NCBI GenBank assembly: GCA_963920525.1
Contig: OY986438.1
Location: forward strand, 184,138,888-184,202,887
Direction: 5' to 3'
Length of the DNA stretch: 64,000 bases
Origin: Dichetophora obliterata
Lineage: Eukaryota; Arthropoda; Insecta; Diptera; Sciomyzidae
Shown here: positions 10,852 to 22,804 of the stretch, piece by piece
Position numbering within the stretch: the stretch's first letter is position 1
How the letters are laid out: every line of letters begins with the position of its first letter
The notes under the pieces: generated by a model
The model's database searches: none
What the model saw: the letters and a program-made list of their open reading frames with translations, nothing else
Told to the model about the DNA's origin: nothing
Program-made: the position numbers and the translations under genes

Positions 10852-11395
10852 GTTATGCATACCGTAAAGGTGTGTAAACTATTACTTTGTTTAAATATGT
10901 TGCTTATTGTTGTTTGTTTAAATGAAATATTGGCCGCATTCAGCGCAGACAACTGTTGTGAACTGTAATGGTAGCGCTACCTTAGTTCACGATGTTTTTC
11001 TCTGAATGTGCTGCTCTTTACACGTCAGAAGTTGGATTCAATTTAATTATTTTTAATTTTTATATAAATTTAATTCAATTGCAAAGGTTTCTCACTTCAA
11101 TTTGCTGCGTTTTTTCTGTATTTATTAAGTTAACATCGTCAGTAACAGCATATGACAGTTAAGCAAACAGTTGTGTTCATGTAGCATAGAATTTGTTCGC
11201 TCGAATAAATGGCGTTCGCTGCCTGATCAGTTTTAGTTAGCGCTCCAAAAATTCGACCATTCAGCGAATTTTCACACAACAGTTGCCAACTGTTGTCTGC
11301 AACTGTTGTTAATTGTTTTACGCCGACTGTTATCTGCAACTGTTGTTACTTAAGTATAATATAATTGTATGTAATTCATATCGTAAAGGTGTGTA
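10852..11395. repeat. CAACTG-rich segment between two copies of a ~17-bp direct repeat
   Basis: ATACCGTAAAGGTGTGTA at about 10858 recurs as ATATCGTAAAGGTGTGTA at about 11378, as a target-site duplication would. The segment between them carries many CAACTG/CAGTTG hexamers (about 10948, 11168, 11278-11295, 11300-11345), including CAACAGTTGCCAACTGTTG. It has no convincing open frame. Its nature is not known to me: it could be an inserted element or an E-box-rich regulatory stretch. Confidence 0.4.
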
Positions 11396-12090
11396 TTCTA
11401 CAATGATAATAATCATTCCAAAAAAGAGGAAAACATGCAAAACATCCATTGGATTTCACACAGGTAAAAATTCGTTGAGTAAATGGTCGCAAACGAAAGA
11501 ACCAATTCGACAAAGTTTTTGGGGGCGAAGAGGGTAAAGTAAGTCTCTTAGTTTACTGTTAGCTTAAAACCCATATTAAATATTACTCACAAGGAAAAGT
11601 CACCAAGTGTCACACTCTGCGAAATGAATTATTTTCGGATATGCGATATAGGACAAAAATCTAAAGTGATGGTATTTTTTTTAAGTAGTCAATCAAAGGT
11701 TTCAAATTTTTAAATAAGCGGAAATTTAATTGTTTTGGCATTACTTCACCTTACTTCATTAAAACATTATCAAGTTTGGTATCAAACGAAAGACATTCAA
11801 AAGCCCAACACGATAGCATCAAATTTTTGATATAAATTTTATTGCAATTTTGTTATTTTACTTTTAAATAGTATTAAATGAATATCATGAAGAATCCGTC
11901 ACAATTGATTCATGCTCACTGATGTTTGCTGCAAGAAAATTAAAGCAGTTACTTTGTGTTTGTTTTTTTTTAATTTTTATCTTTTAATAATAATATTTTA
12001 GTTGCAAAAACAGGTTTTTTTGTATCATTTTCAGTTTTTTTAGTACTATTTTTAGTTGTAACTTTTAATTGTTAAGAGATATTGGGGAAA

Positions 12091-12211
12091 TTTTCGCATA
12101 TGAACTATTTATAAAGGTTGAATATTTTGTAAAAATATAATAATAACAATTTTCGCACATGAACTATTTATAAAGGTTGAATATTTTTTTATTTTTAAAA
12201 AATATAATAAC
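12091..12211. repeat. ~60-bp tandem duplication
   Basis: The unit TTTTCGCAYATGAACTATTT followed by ATAAAGGTTGAATATTTT and an AT-rich tail is present twice in a row, starting near 12091 and 12150. It is non-coding. Stretch 11396-12090 is AT-rich with no other structure that I can support. Confidence 0.8.
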
Positions 12212-12714
12212 AATTTGGACGAAATTAATCTCGCCAAAAAAATCATAGTGAACGTCAGTAGCGCAACTAAAGGGGGATTTTGTGGTGTACACCCACCCCA
12301 GAGTTATTTAAGCAACAAGTTAAAAAGGATACCATAAAAGTGAGTCACATGAAAAGTAAACACAAGTTTTTGTCAAAAGAGTGAAAACGATCGATTGCGG
12401 TTGAAGCGTAATCCATTAAATGAGCCATATTTTCTTCGTTCAGAATGCATGTGTTAAATGAGTTTAAATAAAAAAATTTTCAAACTCGAAACATTGATTT
12501 GACTTAGGCAGTCGATTATGCCACTATAAGTTTGTAAGAAGTAAACAATTTAAGGTATAATGCTAAAATAAAGAATTTAAATTTAGCAATGATAAAATTA
12601 GATCAATAAATTGTATCTGAATGCTTTAAACCTAGCAGAAATCAATGGCTTTATTTAAGCAAGAGCACGAATAACATCTTTATACTCTGACGCACAAAGT
12701 ATTAAAGCTTATTG

Positions 12715-13178
12715 TCGAATCTCGGTTTACATGTCATTCTTGGATACATTTATCTCAAGCCTAAGTGATCGATTTTTATAACAAAGACGCAGTCTTATTG
12801 GATTTCAAACACTATTTCCTGACACTACGAAATCGCTAAATGATGCGTTAGAAGCTTTTGAAAACTAAATTGGATTCTATCAAGATGATTTGGAAGGAGA
12901 CTTTGGTGACTTAAGAATGGTAATTTAAATAAACTGAATGTTTGATACAAAATAAATAATTAAAAAAAGCGATGGAAAAATACAGTGTTTAAAGCCTTAA
13001 AAAGTTAGATAAAGAAATATTCCCAAATATATGTCATTTTCTAATCATTCTTGCAACTCTTCCACTTACTTTGTGTGAAAACGAAAGAACATTTTTAGCA
13101 CTTTGCCGGCTTAAAACTTATTTAAGAAGCACGAAGTTGCAAGATAGACTAAACGAGCTTACATTGCTTCATCTTTAG
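12715..13178 (+). pseudogene. Decayed hAT-superfamily transposase, C-terminal part
   Basis: One frame reads RISVYMSFLDTFISSLSDRF, then a stop, then SLIGFQTLFPDTTKSLNDAL, another stop and a short acidic stretch. A second frame at 13020-13178 gives an open 52-codon stretch (FPNICHFLIILATLPLTLCE, then NERTFLALCRLKTYLRSTKL, then RLNELTLLHL and stop). The latter is the hAT C-terminal dimerisation motif: a hydrophobic run, E-R-x-F, then RLKTYLRST and RL-x-x-L-x-LLH, as seen in ZMYM-type or P52rIPK-like hAT proteins. Several stops and at least one frame change mean it is inactive. Ends and TSD were not found. It is unrelated in position to the 4929-5869 element. Confidence 0.75.
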
Positions 13179-13777
13179 AGAGATATACTACCATCAGTGG
13201 ATAATATTTTAGGTAAACTCACTAAAAGTAAGCGTAAAGTAACTTAGTTTTGATCTGTTGTATTTTTGCCAATATTCGTAAACAATTGATTGCAATTTGT
13301 TTTAATTTTGTAATTATTTTTTAATACTTATAAAACACTATTTATAACAACTTTACTTGTTGAACACTATATATTATGTACAAACTTTATATGTTAAGTA
13401 CTTGTTCCTACTTGCAATGTTTTGTATATTTATATATTTTCTGTTTTTTCTAGTTTCAAAAAGAAAAAAAAAATTCATATCGACTTAAAAATTTGTATGT
13501 ACTCTTAACTTATTTTAAAATAAAATAGCTACTATTTATAAAATAACTAAAAATAACTTTGTGGTAGAATTCTGTGTTTGTTTGTTAATTTTACCATTAC
13601 TTCATAGGCAATATTGCTCTCAGAAGTTTCAATTTAGTGCTGTGAAGTGAAGTGAATCCGTTGAAAATAATGATGTTGCTTGACCTCATCAGGAACTATT
13701 AGTGAAAAAATTGGACATCCGCTATAGTTACGTACATTTTTTTTTTCATATATAAGCCCGACATATTATAAAATCTC

Positions 13778-13904
13778 CCCACCCAAAAAATTTCTTGTTG
13801 TGCCCCTGGAGGATCTTGTTTCTAACTTTCTTTGATAACCCCACCCAAAAAAATTTTTGTTGCGCCCCTGGAGGACCTTGTATTTAAGCTTCTTTGATAA
13901 CCTT
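13778..13904. repeat. 62-bp tandem duplication beside exon 3
   Basis: Two adjacent units read CCCCACCCAAAAAA, GTTGYGCCCCTGGAGGAYCT, then TTCTTTGATAA. The array starts about 30 nt inside the intron from the donor of exon 13937-14040. It accounts for the spurious downstream open frame on the minus strand. Confidence 0.85.
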
Positions 13905-13936
13905 AGTATACGTAATAATGTTAAGTTTATACTCAC

Positions 13937-14040
13937 CAATACACAGGGTGACTTGCGAATGTTCAGATTGGTTGGTTGCACTAATTCTAAATGGTTCGGT
14001 CTTTGCGGTGGATTCAGATCCGGAGTAACGGTGTTGTGAT
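13937..14040 (-). CDS. NOS1AP: NOS1AP/CAPON-like adaptor, linker exon 3
   Basis: The exon is 104 nt, with acceptor AG at 14042-14041 preceded by a strong pyrimidine tract and donor GTGAGT from 13936. It begins in phase 1 and ends in phase 0. With the single G left over from exon 29875-30052 it makes 35 codons: (D)HNTVTPDLNPPQRP, NHLELVQPTNLN, IRKSPCVL. The alternative frame (SQHRYSGSE...) does not fit the phases of the neighbours. The peptide is a hydrophilic linker without a known domain, placed between the PTB end and the coiled coil. The phase match on both sides is the main support for it. Confidence 0.8.
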
Positions 14041-14637
14041 CTGCAAAAAAAAAATATAAAGAAGACAAGTAAAGTAATCACTGTAAAAGCAGTTTTTTAA
14101 TAATAGCTGCGTTTGATTTGCCACCTTATACTCAATAAATGTTGCTTATTTAAAAATTTGTATGGGAAAACAACAACAAAGTCTTCAGCTAGTTGAGCAT
14201 ACAGTAGGTCAATTGCCGATTGAGTTGAGTAAAGTTGCGCCGCCAAGTGCTTAAATTTTTGTTGTTTTGTGTACGGGGTAAGATAAAATATAATATAATC
14301 TATCAAAATGTGATGTGAGTACAAAAACAAATTAAATTTCTTCAAGCAGTCATTTGTTTTTGTTTTGGTTTTTGACTTCGTTTTCAATTTAATTTACTGG
14401 CAGTCTTCGAAGTGATGTTTCAATCAGAATAAGGTTAAGCACCAGCACAGGATTAAAAAGTAGTATTGACAGTTCTATCTGCGGTCAACGAATGTCAAAC
14501 AAAAAAATCAAAACGAGAGCGTGCTATGGTTGCTAAGGCAGCTGATGCAAAATAGAGATATCAAAAATAGTTTGTGTCAAAATGTTTTCTAATTTTCTCT
14601 TGTTTGACATATGCTGAATGCAGGTCGTGAGAATATA

Positions 14638-14861
14638 GGTAGCTGTCAAGGTCATAGTATAACCAGACAAGGTAGTGTTAGGGCTGAATGTGTTCTTTTT
14701 CTTAGTGACCATAACTTTCAAACTCAGCCATTTTAGTATTGTTGCTAATTTTTGCTTTCATATTGCATTCTCATTGGTTGCAGATTTTGTATGAAATGTC
14801 AACTTCGTTTTGACAGTACCTAACACTACCTTGTCTAATTATTCCATGATCAAGGCTACCT
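14638..14861. repeat. Inverted repeat, MITE-like, ~42-bp arms
   Basis: The left arm 14638-14682 reads GGTAGCTGTCAAGGTCAT, then ACCAGACAAGGTAGTGTTAGG. The reverse complement of 14820-14861 reads GGTAGCCTTGATCATGG, then ATTAGACAAGGTAGTGTTAGG. The arms enclose about 137 bp. No TSD was recognised. Confidence 0.75.
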
Positions 14862-17800
14862 GATAAATATTTTTACCATAAGGTTAAGTATATAGGTGTG
14901 TATTTGACATATCCTTATTTTATGTAAACAAGCACATATTCTCTCTCTGAAATTAATGACAAACGTTGTGTAGTCTTCTCAAAAAAAAATATCATTTCAG
15001 TATTTTGCTACGTTCTTTTTTTTATAAAATGTAGTTCTTCTTTTGCTACACTTTTTTTTAAGACTATGCTTTTTTATGACACTTAAGTGAGATTTTAGGC
15101 AAAATCGTTTAAAATTAAGCTTTATTTTAGGAGATGTTTGCTACAAAATATATTATATATTCGAAACACTTCATTTGCATATTAATTTTACATCATCGGT
15201 TTAAGTAACACAAAAATGTTATTTTTCTTAACATATATTTTTTATTATAAAGATGGCGCTGAAGTTGGTGTGCTAAAAAAGAAAAGGTGAAAATCGACAT
15301 ACATCATCGACACACAAAAAAATGCATTTGAAAATATACTTTTAAATGCACATCTTTTACCGAAATGGAATGAAAATAAAAAAAATTATGAAGCGTCGAA
15401 AAAGTAATAAAATTTTTGTTACTTTTAGCCATACTATTGCGTGTACAAACTAGACAAATTTTGCAAAGACGCTTATTTTGGTGAAATATGTATAGAATTA
15501 CATTACAAACAGAATAAAATAAAAAATGTGGTCCGCTTTGAAAAAGTATGTTTCAACAAAAACGCGTTTAAAGCCACTCTGGTTAATAAAAGGTACTCTG
15601 GCGCACCGGGTTTTTAGCACTGTAGATCAGAATTATAAGCGGATTTGATTGAATGTTTACATATTTTTGAATAGTTTTACAACAATAATCAATAAAAGAA
15701 AATAGATTTTCAAGACATGTTTCGCCTAAATCCTCTCTTAATATTTTTATGATTTAAAAACAGCGTTTATGACAGGAAAATAAATTTTTATGAGCAAGAT
15801 TTAATTGAGAATTCTGCGCTGCATAAATATGACTAATAATAGATTAGTTTTAATGTTTTCATATTTAAACTAAATACATGTAGAAGTTAGTCTTTTTTGA
15901 TTTTTCAAAATATTTAAATTACTATATTCATACTGTTTTTAACAAAGAAATACAAAAAGTTGGCTTCGCATAGATTTTATAATGAAAACCATGTTTTCCA
16001 TGTTGCATTACTCCTATTCTTTTATTACTGATTTACAACAAAAACTTGGCTATTATATTTTTAAAACTCTTAATATAACTCTTAATATAATTTTGATATT
16101 CAAAACGAATAAGAAATAAAAAATTTAGTATAAAACGTAGTAGGTAAATCCTTTGGATATTTTGTACAATGAAAAACTTTCATATATATGCAACCAAGTG
16201 CTTGTTCTGCTATAAAAAAAATTGCTCTTTTGCTCTCCTCGCGTTATTAGGGTATCTGAGTTCATTCTTGTGAGCAAACGTCAAATGGCTGCATATCTTA
16301 ATCATGTTATAGGTCATCTGTCAAAACACAAAAGTGTTTTTATACTTGCCAACTATTGAGCAAGTATGTAAGAGCTAAATGAGTAGCCGTTTTTTTACAA
16401 GTGAGTGTAGCACTGGCGCACCGAACGCAGATTGTAAAACTTTATTAAAACAAAAATTACGATTATAAGAGGAAAAATAGTTGCAATAAAACTCGAATAA
16501 AAGTTATTTATGCTTATTGTTTTGGTCATAAAACTTGTTGAGCAATAGCACAGCTATAACATTCCTACACACACCTGTACAACCATTGCATGCAGCCCGC
16601 CACCAAGCATTTACGCCCCTTTTTAGAGCACAGTATTTATTGTTTGCTTAATTTAATTTCATTTCATTTCGCTTTAGTAGCTTTTTACCTGCAGTGAAAA
16701 ACAGCGTAGATTCTAAAGATTTAGGTATATTATTTAGATTTAAGATGTAATCAAGGTTAGACACTGTTTCTCAGATCGCTCAACAAAGAATTTTTGTTTA
16801 ATTTACATCCCGTAAATGATCCTTGACATAAGTGTTGATTGGATATACAACAAAATAAAACAATATAGAAAAAAAAAATAAAATTTATTCAACTTAAACT
16901 CAAATCATTTCAAGGTAAGCCACCAGCAGCATGCACTGAACAGTGGGGCACCGAGTCAGGTTCAAAGTTGTGCGCACATTTCAAGGAATATTTATTTAAG
17001 CGTAAACATTTTGTAAAGCACGCAAATATATATCCAATATATACGTATATGAATAAATTTATGTTTCTTTTTTATTGCACTAAAAAAATGTTTATCACTT
17101 AATTTGGCGCAATTTTATTGTGCAATTTAAAATTACGCACTAGACCGCACTTGATTGTCTACTTCTCTTTGTGTATGGTAAAAAAGCACATGAGCATAAA
17201 AAATACTTTAAAATAGCAACAAAGTTCAATAAAACGTCCTGCGGTGAATAATGAAAATTTATATGATTTGCTTATTTTCACACTTCCGTTGCTTAAACGA
17301 CGGGATTTTATTGCTCATTAAAAGATTAATTTTAATATATATCATGCAATTTTTTCGTATATAATTTGTTTTGAAACATATAATGGAAGTGGTAGCAGCG
17401 AGCAATGCTTAAAATAAAAACGCTAAAGGCATAATTAATAACTGCAGGTAAAGTCTATAAGTTGTCTGCCATTTTAAAATACAAATATAAAAAAATATGA
17501 AAAAAATCGAGTAATAAAAGTAGGAAAAAAAATCCATTAGCAATAGAGCATGTAAAATTTACTTATTAAAAAATGTATAATTAAATTAGCATATCAAAAT
17601 TTAAATTACTACAGAAAATTATTGTAGTCATGTGTTATAAAAAGCTTTAGTTATCATCTGTTTTGTAAGTTTTTATTTTATTGGTTTTGGTAATTTATCC
17701 CTTTTTAAAGAGTATTAGAATCGTTTTAGAATTTTAGCAGTTTTTGACAAATTTCGTCAAATCGACTGAAACCAAATTATTACTCTTATCAAAATCAAAA

Positions 17801-17894
17801 TTGTTGGTGATGATATAGTAATAAATCCAAAAGGTTTATTTGATGATGTTTTGAAACGAAAAAAAATTGGTTGATTAAACACCATTTCTAATTG

Positions 17895-18280
17895 CATTTC
17901 AAAAGAGGCCAATTGAAATCCAGAAAAGATCAATGACATTCTGAAATTTCATTTAAAATATAGAATAGATCATGTGAAAATCAGAAAAGATCACATAAAA
18001 TTCAGAACAGATAAATTTGTATTGGGAAAAGATTGTAATTCACAAATTCTTTTTGAAATTCAGGACAGATCAATTCAAAAATTATATTTAAATTTCAGAA
18101 AAGATTAGTTGAAATTTCAAAATTTCAATGAAAATTAATAAATTTTGAAAAGATCAATTGTTGTCCAGAAAATATCGAATGTCATTCAGAATACATCAAT
18201 TTAAATTGGGACTAAATCAATTCATCAAACTTTACCTAATAGATCAATTGAAATCAAGAAAAGATCTAAAGAAATTCAAT
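17895..18280. repeat. Degenerate minisatellite, TTGAAATTCAGAAAAGATCAA type
   Basis: A motif close to GAAATTCAGAAAAGATCAAT recurs about a dozen times at irregular 25-40 bp spacing, with variants such as CAGAACAGATCAATT and CAGGACAGATCAATT. It directly abuts the hexamer satellite, suggesting the region is prone to tandem expansion. Confidence 0.7.
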
Positions 18281-18304
18281 TAAATTCAATAAATATCTAC
18301 CATT

Positions 18305-20158
18305 ACCATAATCATAACCCTAACTATTATTATAACTACAACTACAAATATAGCTATAATTATTATTATAATTATAACTACAACTACAACTACAGCTACA
18401 ACTACAAATACAACTACAACTTTAACTTTAACTTTAACTTTAACTTTAACTTTAACTTTAACTTTAACTTTAACTTTAACTTTAACTTTAACTTTAACTT
18501 TAACTTTAACTTTAACTTTAACTTTAACTTTAACTATAACTATAACTATAACTATAACTATAACTATAACTATAACTATAACTATAACTATAACTATAAC
18601 TATAACTATAACTATAACTATAACTATAACTATAACTATAACTATAACTATAACTATAACTATAACTATAACTATAACTATAACTATAACTATAACTATA
18701 ACTATAACTATAACTATAACTATAACTATAACTATAACTATAACTATAACTATAACTATAACTATAACTATAACTATAACTATAACTATAACTATAACTA
18801 TAACTATAACTATAACTATAACTATAACTATAACTATAACTATAACTATAACCATAACCATAACCATAACCATAACCATAACCATAACCATAACCATAAC
18901 CATAACCATAACCATAACCATAACCATAACCATAACCATAACCATAACCATAACCATAACCATAACCATAACCATAACCATAACCATAACCATAACCATA
19001 ACCATAACCATAACCATAACCATAACCATAACCATAACTATAACCACAACCATAACCATAACCATAACCATAACCATAACCATAACCATAACCATAACCA
19101 TAACCATAACCATAACCATAACCATAACCATAACCATAACCATAACCATAACCATAACCATAACCATAACTATAACCACAACCATAACCATAACCATAAC
19201 CATAACCATAACCATAACCATAACCATAACCATAACCATAACCATAACCATAACCATAACCATAACCATAACCATAACCATAACCATAACCATAACCATA
19301 ACCCTAACCATAACCATAACCATAACCATAACCATAACCATAAACATAACCATAACCATAACCATAACCATAACCATAACCATAACCATAACCATAACCA
19401 TAACCATAACCATAACCATAACCATAACCATAACCATAACCAGAACCATAACCATAACCATAACCATAACCATAACCATAACCATAACCATAACCATAAC
19501 CATAACCATAACCATAACCATAACCATAACCATAACCATAACCATAACTATAACCACAACCATAACCATAACCATAACCATAACCATAACCATAACCATA
19601 ACCATAACCATAACCATAACCATAACCATAACCATAACCATAACCATAACCATAACCATAACCATAACCATAACCATAACCATAACCATAACCATAACCA
19701 TAACCATAACCATAACCATAACCATAACCATAACCATAACCATAACCATAACCATAACCATAACTATAACCACAACCATAACCATAACCATAACCATAAC
19801 CATAACCATAACCATAACCATAACCATAACCATAACCATAACCATAACCATAACCATAACCATAACCATAACCATAACCATAACCATAACCATAACCATA
19901 ACCATAACCATAACTATAACCACAACCATAACCATAACCATAACCATAACCATAACCATAACCATAACCATAACCATAACCATAACCATAACCATAACCA
20001 TAACCATAACCATAACCATAACCATAACCCTAACCATAACCATAACCATAACCATAACCATAACCATAACCATAAACATAACCATAACCATAACTATAAC
20101 CATAACCATAACCATTACTACTACCAATAGCATTACCATAACCATTACTAGTACCAAA
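18305..20158. repeat. Three-block hexamer satellite (TTTAAC, TATAAC, CATAAC)
   Basis: After a transitional ACTACA/ATAACT stretch (18305-18420) come about 19 units of TTTAAC (18421-18534), 53 units of TATAAC (18535-18852) and about 210 units of CATAAC (18853-20112), with a short degenerate tail. Every block keeps the hexamer register. Rare variants are scattered in the last block: TATAACCACAAC at five sites (CACAAC at 19045, 19177, 19555, 19771 and 19921), and single CCTAAC, AACATAAC and CAGAAC units. The long Met-Val frame on the minus strand is only the translation of this array. Confidence 0.97.
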
Positions 20159-21252
20159 CCATTAGCAAAGTGTTCAGCCAAATGTACCTATTTTTAGAAA
20201 ATAGTTTGTTTTAATAAAAATTGTTGTTTTTTAAAAAAAATTTCATATCAAGCTTTTCACCTTGGACTAAGCCAATAATAGTGATTTCAATGAAACAGAA
20301 TTGAGGAAAACTATATTGAAGTTCTTAGAAAATGTTTCTTGGTTTGAACTATTTTTTTCAAACAAACACATTTAATATTCTTTCGCTACAAAAAATTGTG
20401 CTTGGATTGAGACTTTAATACATTAGTGCTTGGTTCAAACATAGATTGCTTGATTTTTTCTTTGCGGTTACTCTCTATCTGAATACGATCTTCCATTTTT
20501 TCAGACACTTTCATTTAATTTAATTTTTTATATTGATTCTTAAGAATGAAAGACTTATAAAAATATTTATGACTTGGGCGAAAAACTTTACTATTCTGCG
20601 TATTTTAAAAAAGTCACTACATTTTAAATTTCAACATTTAGAAAAGGTGAATGTTACTTACATTCCTACTAAAGAGTTCAATGCTAATTAGATGTTATCA
20701 CAAATGAAATAAATTTTTTTTACTTAACAATTGAGCCAATTTTTTAGATCAGATCAAGGTAAGCTGATTGCGTAGTACTTGTTGTAATGCATGTAAAAAG
20801 CTCAAAATCTCAAGTTATCATGGCTGCATCCTTCACATTTACTTTGATGTTGTCGCTGTTGAAGTTGATGATGGCAGATTGGCAGTGACAACTATACAAA
20901 TGTTCTTAGAAACAGCAGATAGATTTAATCCCACACAATATTAATAATATGTGTCGCCTGTAACTCAAACCCAAAACGAATCAATAAAATTACAATTGAA
21001 AAGTAAAATTAAATGTGAAATTTCTCAGAAAGTTTTCAAATAATTTTATTTTGGCAGCAACTTTGACTTTGAAATGTTGCAACAAACTGGCAACTACAAT
21101 ATTATCGAAAATTTCTGATTTTAATGTTTCAGACGATTGAATGAGTTTTTAAGAAATGAAAATAAATAAAACAATCTATTGAAATAACCAAAAAAGAAAA
21201 TGTTTATTTAAAAAAACATTAAGGAGATTAGTGCAAGACATTAGCAATAAAA

Positions 21253-21604
21253 ATGCCATCATTATCAGCATCATATGTTGCCAAAGACCTGCGCCAAGGT
21301 ACGCAATTCTTATGCGTCGATCAGCAGATATCACAGGCTAAATAACACTTTCATTCTCTTTGATAAACATTAGAATGCTTAGTGCTCTTTAGCTGTTCTC
21401 TTTCAATTTAGGTCGCATCATAAACAGTCTGTCTGCTCGATCTGCAGTTCGCTGGCAGTACCTCGAACTCTTGCGAAAGTCGAAAACTTAAGCAATTTTA
21501 TCCCCGTTTTCGAGAACAAGGTAGACTTTGACGTCATTCGATGTGGCCACCGCAGTAAAAACATTCGCAACGACATCATTAAGCTTAAAAAATACGTTGA
21601 ATAA
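21253..21604 (+). CDS. Possible small spliced gene, unassigned
   Basis: I do not recognise this. Exon 1 would be 21253-21298, starting at an ATG (MPSLSASYVAKDLRQ) and ending AAG|GTACGC. A strong acceptor, TCTCTTTCAATTTAG, ends at 21411. Splicing gives GRIINSLSARSAVRWQYLEL followed by LRKSKT and a stop at 21491, a 41-residue product. In the next frame the same exon stays open for 63 codons (21413-21604) with natural-looking composition (for example VENLSNFIPVFENKVDFD). The segment is richer in G+C than its surroundings. A further 42-codon open stretch at 21776-21904 (HLNRLREIYENYSPDN) follows another AG. It could be a small intronic gene, a decayed gene or chance. It lies on the strand opposite to the host gene. 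Confidence 0.2.
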
Positions 21605-21673
21605 AGCATTTAAATGTTGAAAAATAAAAATATATAAATCACAAAAAACAATCGCAAAAGCCAAAGATCAGCC

Positions 21674-21700
21674 AAAAAAAAAAAAACACACACACACACA
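21674..21700. repeat. Poly(A) plus (CA)n microsatellite
   Basis: Thirteen A residues run into seven to eight CA repeats. Confidence 0.85.
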
Positions 21701-22804
21701 TACTCAAGCTTACTCAGACCAATATAAACCGTAGTATGAAAAATGTTTTTTGAATTATTTTTTTATTTTCTAAGAATTCGCTTATTCCATTTGAACAGAC
21801 TGCGGGAAATCTATGAAAACTACTCGCCGGACAACATCTTGAAGAATAAACGAAATCAGAAGCAACTTGAAGAAAATTATTTATTTATAGACAAAAATAA
21901 ATGACAGCTCCACAGAAAGACAAGCAGACAGGCAAATGGACATACAGGCAGTCGTATAAATGGTCTGAACACCGACGAATTGACTAAGTGACAGCCCAAC
22001 GTATGTGTTTATTTATTACTTTGGATTCTTAATGTCTGTCTTATTTTCAGATAATCTATTTTTTTTACTTCTGTTGTTGTCGCTGTTTTTCCTGGTTTGG
22101 TTCATCTTAACTGCTGACTTTTGCAATGCTACTCCCGCAATGATAAATAAAAACAAGCGTTACACCAACAGCTCCACCGACTATAATGCAATGTGTCACA
22201 CATACGTTTTTATCACTTGCTCGGTGTCGATATATCTATAATCTGTTGGTGTGTGTTGGTGTTTATTTTTTTTTTCCTTGCCAATAATTTCGCTAGCTAC
22301 TCCAATGAAGAATTCCTAGTTTATTCTTTACAGCTTTTAAAGTATTCATGGTTAATATACCATCTGTATAATAAAATTACTGGTGATATTTTTTACGTTC
22401 CCAAATAACTTGTTTATTCACTTTATTACGTGACTTGACGTAAGTACATTTTTAGTTCAATCAAAACGTTGGAATTTCATTTTATAGCATGACATTTATT
22501 TTTAGCGTTTGATAAGCATTACTTTTATTGTGACATTATTTCAAATATGATTCAGAGTATTGCTTTACTTCAATAAAAATAAATATATATTGATGATTTC
22601 ATATAAATTCGACTAATTGTGAGCAAAATCTGACATTTGTGATTCTGATTTTTTTTTAAACTTTGTAGGTTAGTAGTGCGTTAAGACATAACTTAAACTG
22701 TGTTTGTGTTTTTTACAAAAAACTTGAGCAAAACGAGTTACATTTAACAGAGAGTCGATTTTTACGAAGGAAACTGCCAGTTATGCTTCTGTAGATTTAT
22801 TTAA

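Larger units (their letters stand above)
3249..13936 (-). other. NOS1AP: 10.7-kb intron of the NOS1AP-like gene
   Basis: The donor is GTGAGT at 13936 and the acceptor AG at 3250-3249, joining a phase-0 exon end to a phase-0 start. The intron holds a hAT-like non-autonomous element (4929-5869), a possible pogo-like element with a nested mariner (6761-10832), a foldback repeat, several short tandem duplications and a decayed hAT transposase (12715-13178). Stretches 3322-4928, 5870-6430, 8728-9410, 11347-12090 and 13179-13775 are AT-rich, and I see nothing else recognisable in them. Confidence 0.75.

Noticed and set aside
18853..20112. Interstitial telomere repeat
   Set aside because: CATAAC is not TTAGG or TTAGGG, and flies largely lack those repeats. 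The array grades into TATAAC and TTTAAC instead.
18286..20181. 631-codon minus-strand frame of alternating Met-Val, Ile-Val and Lys-Val
   Set aside because: It is the translation of the hexamer satellite and its flanks. A hexamer array keeps any stop-free frame open.
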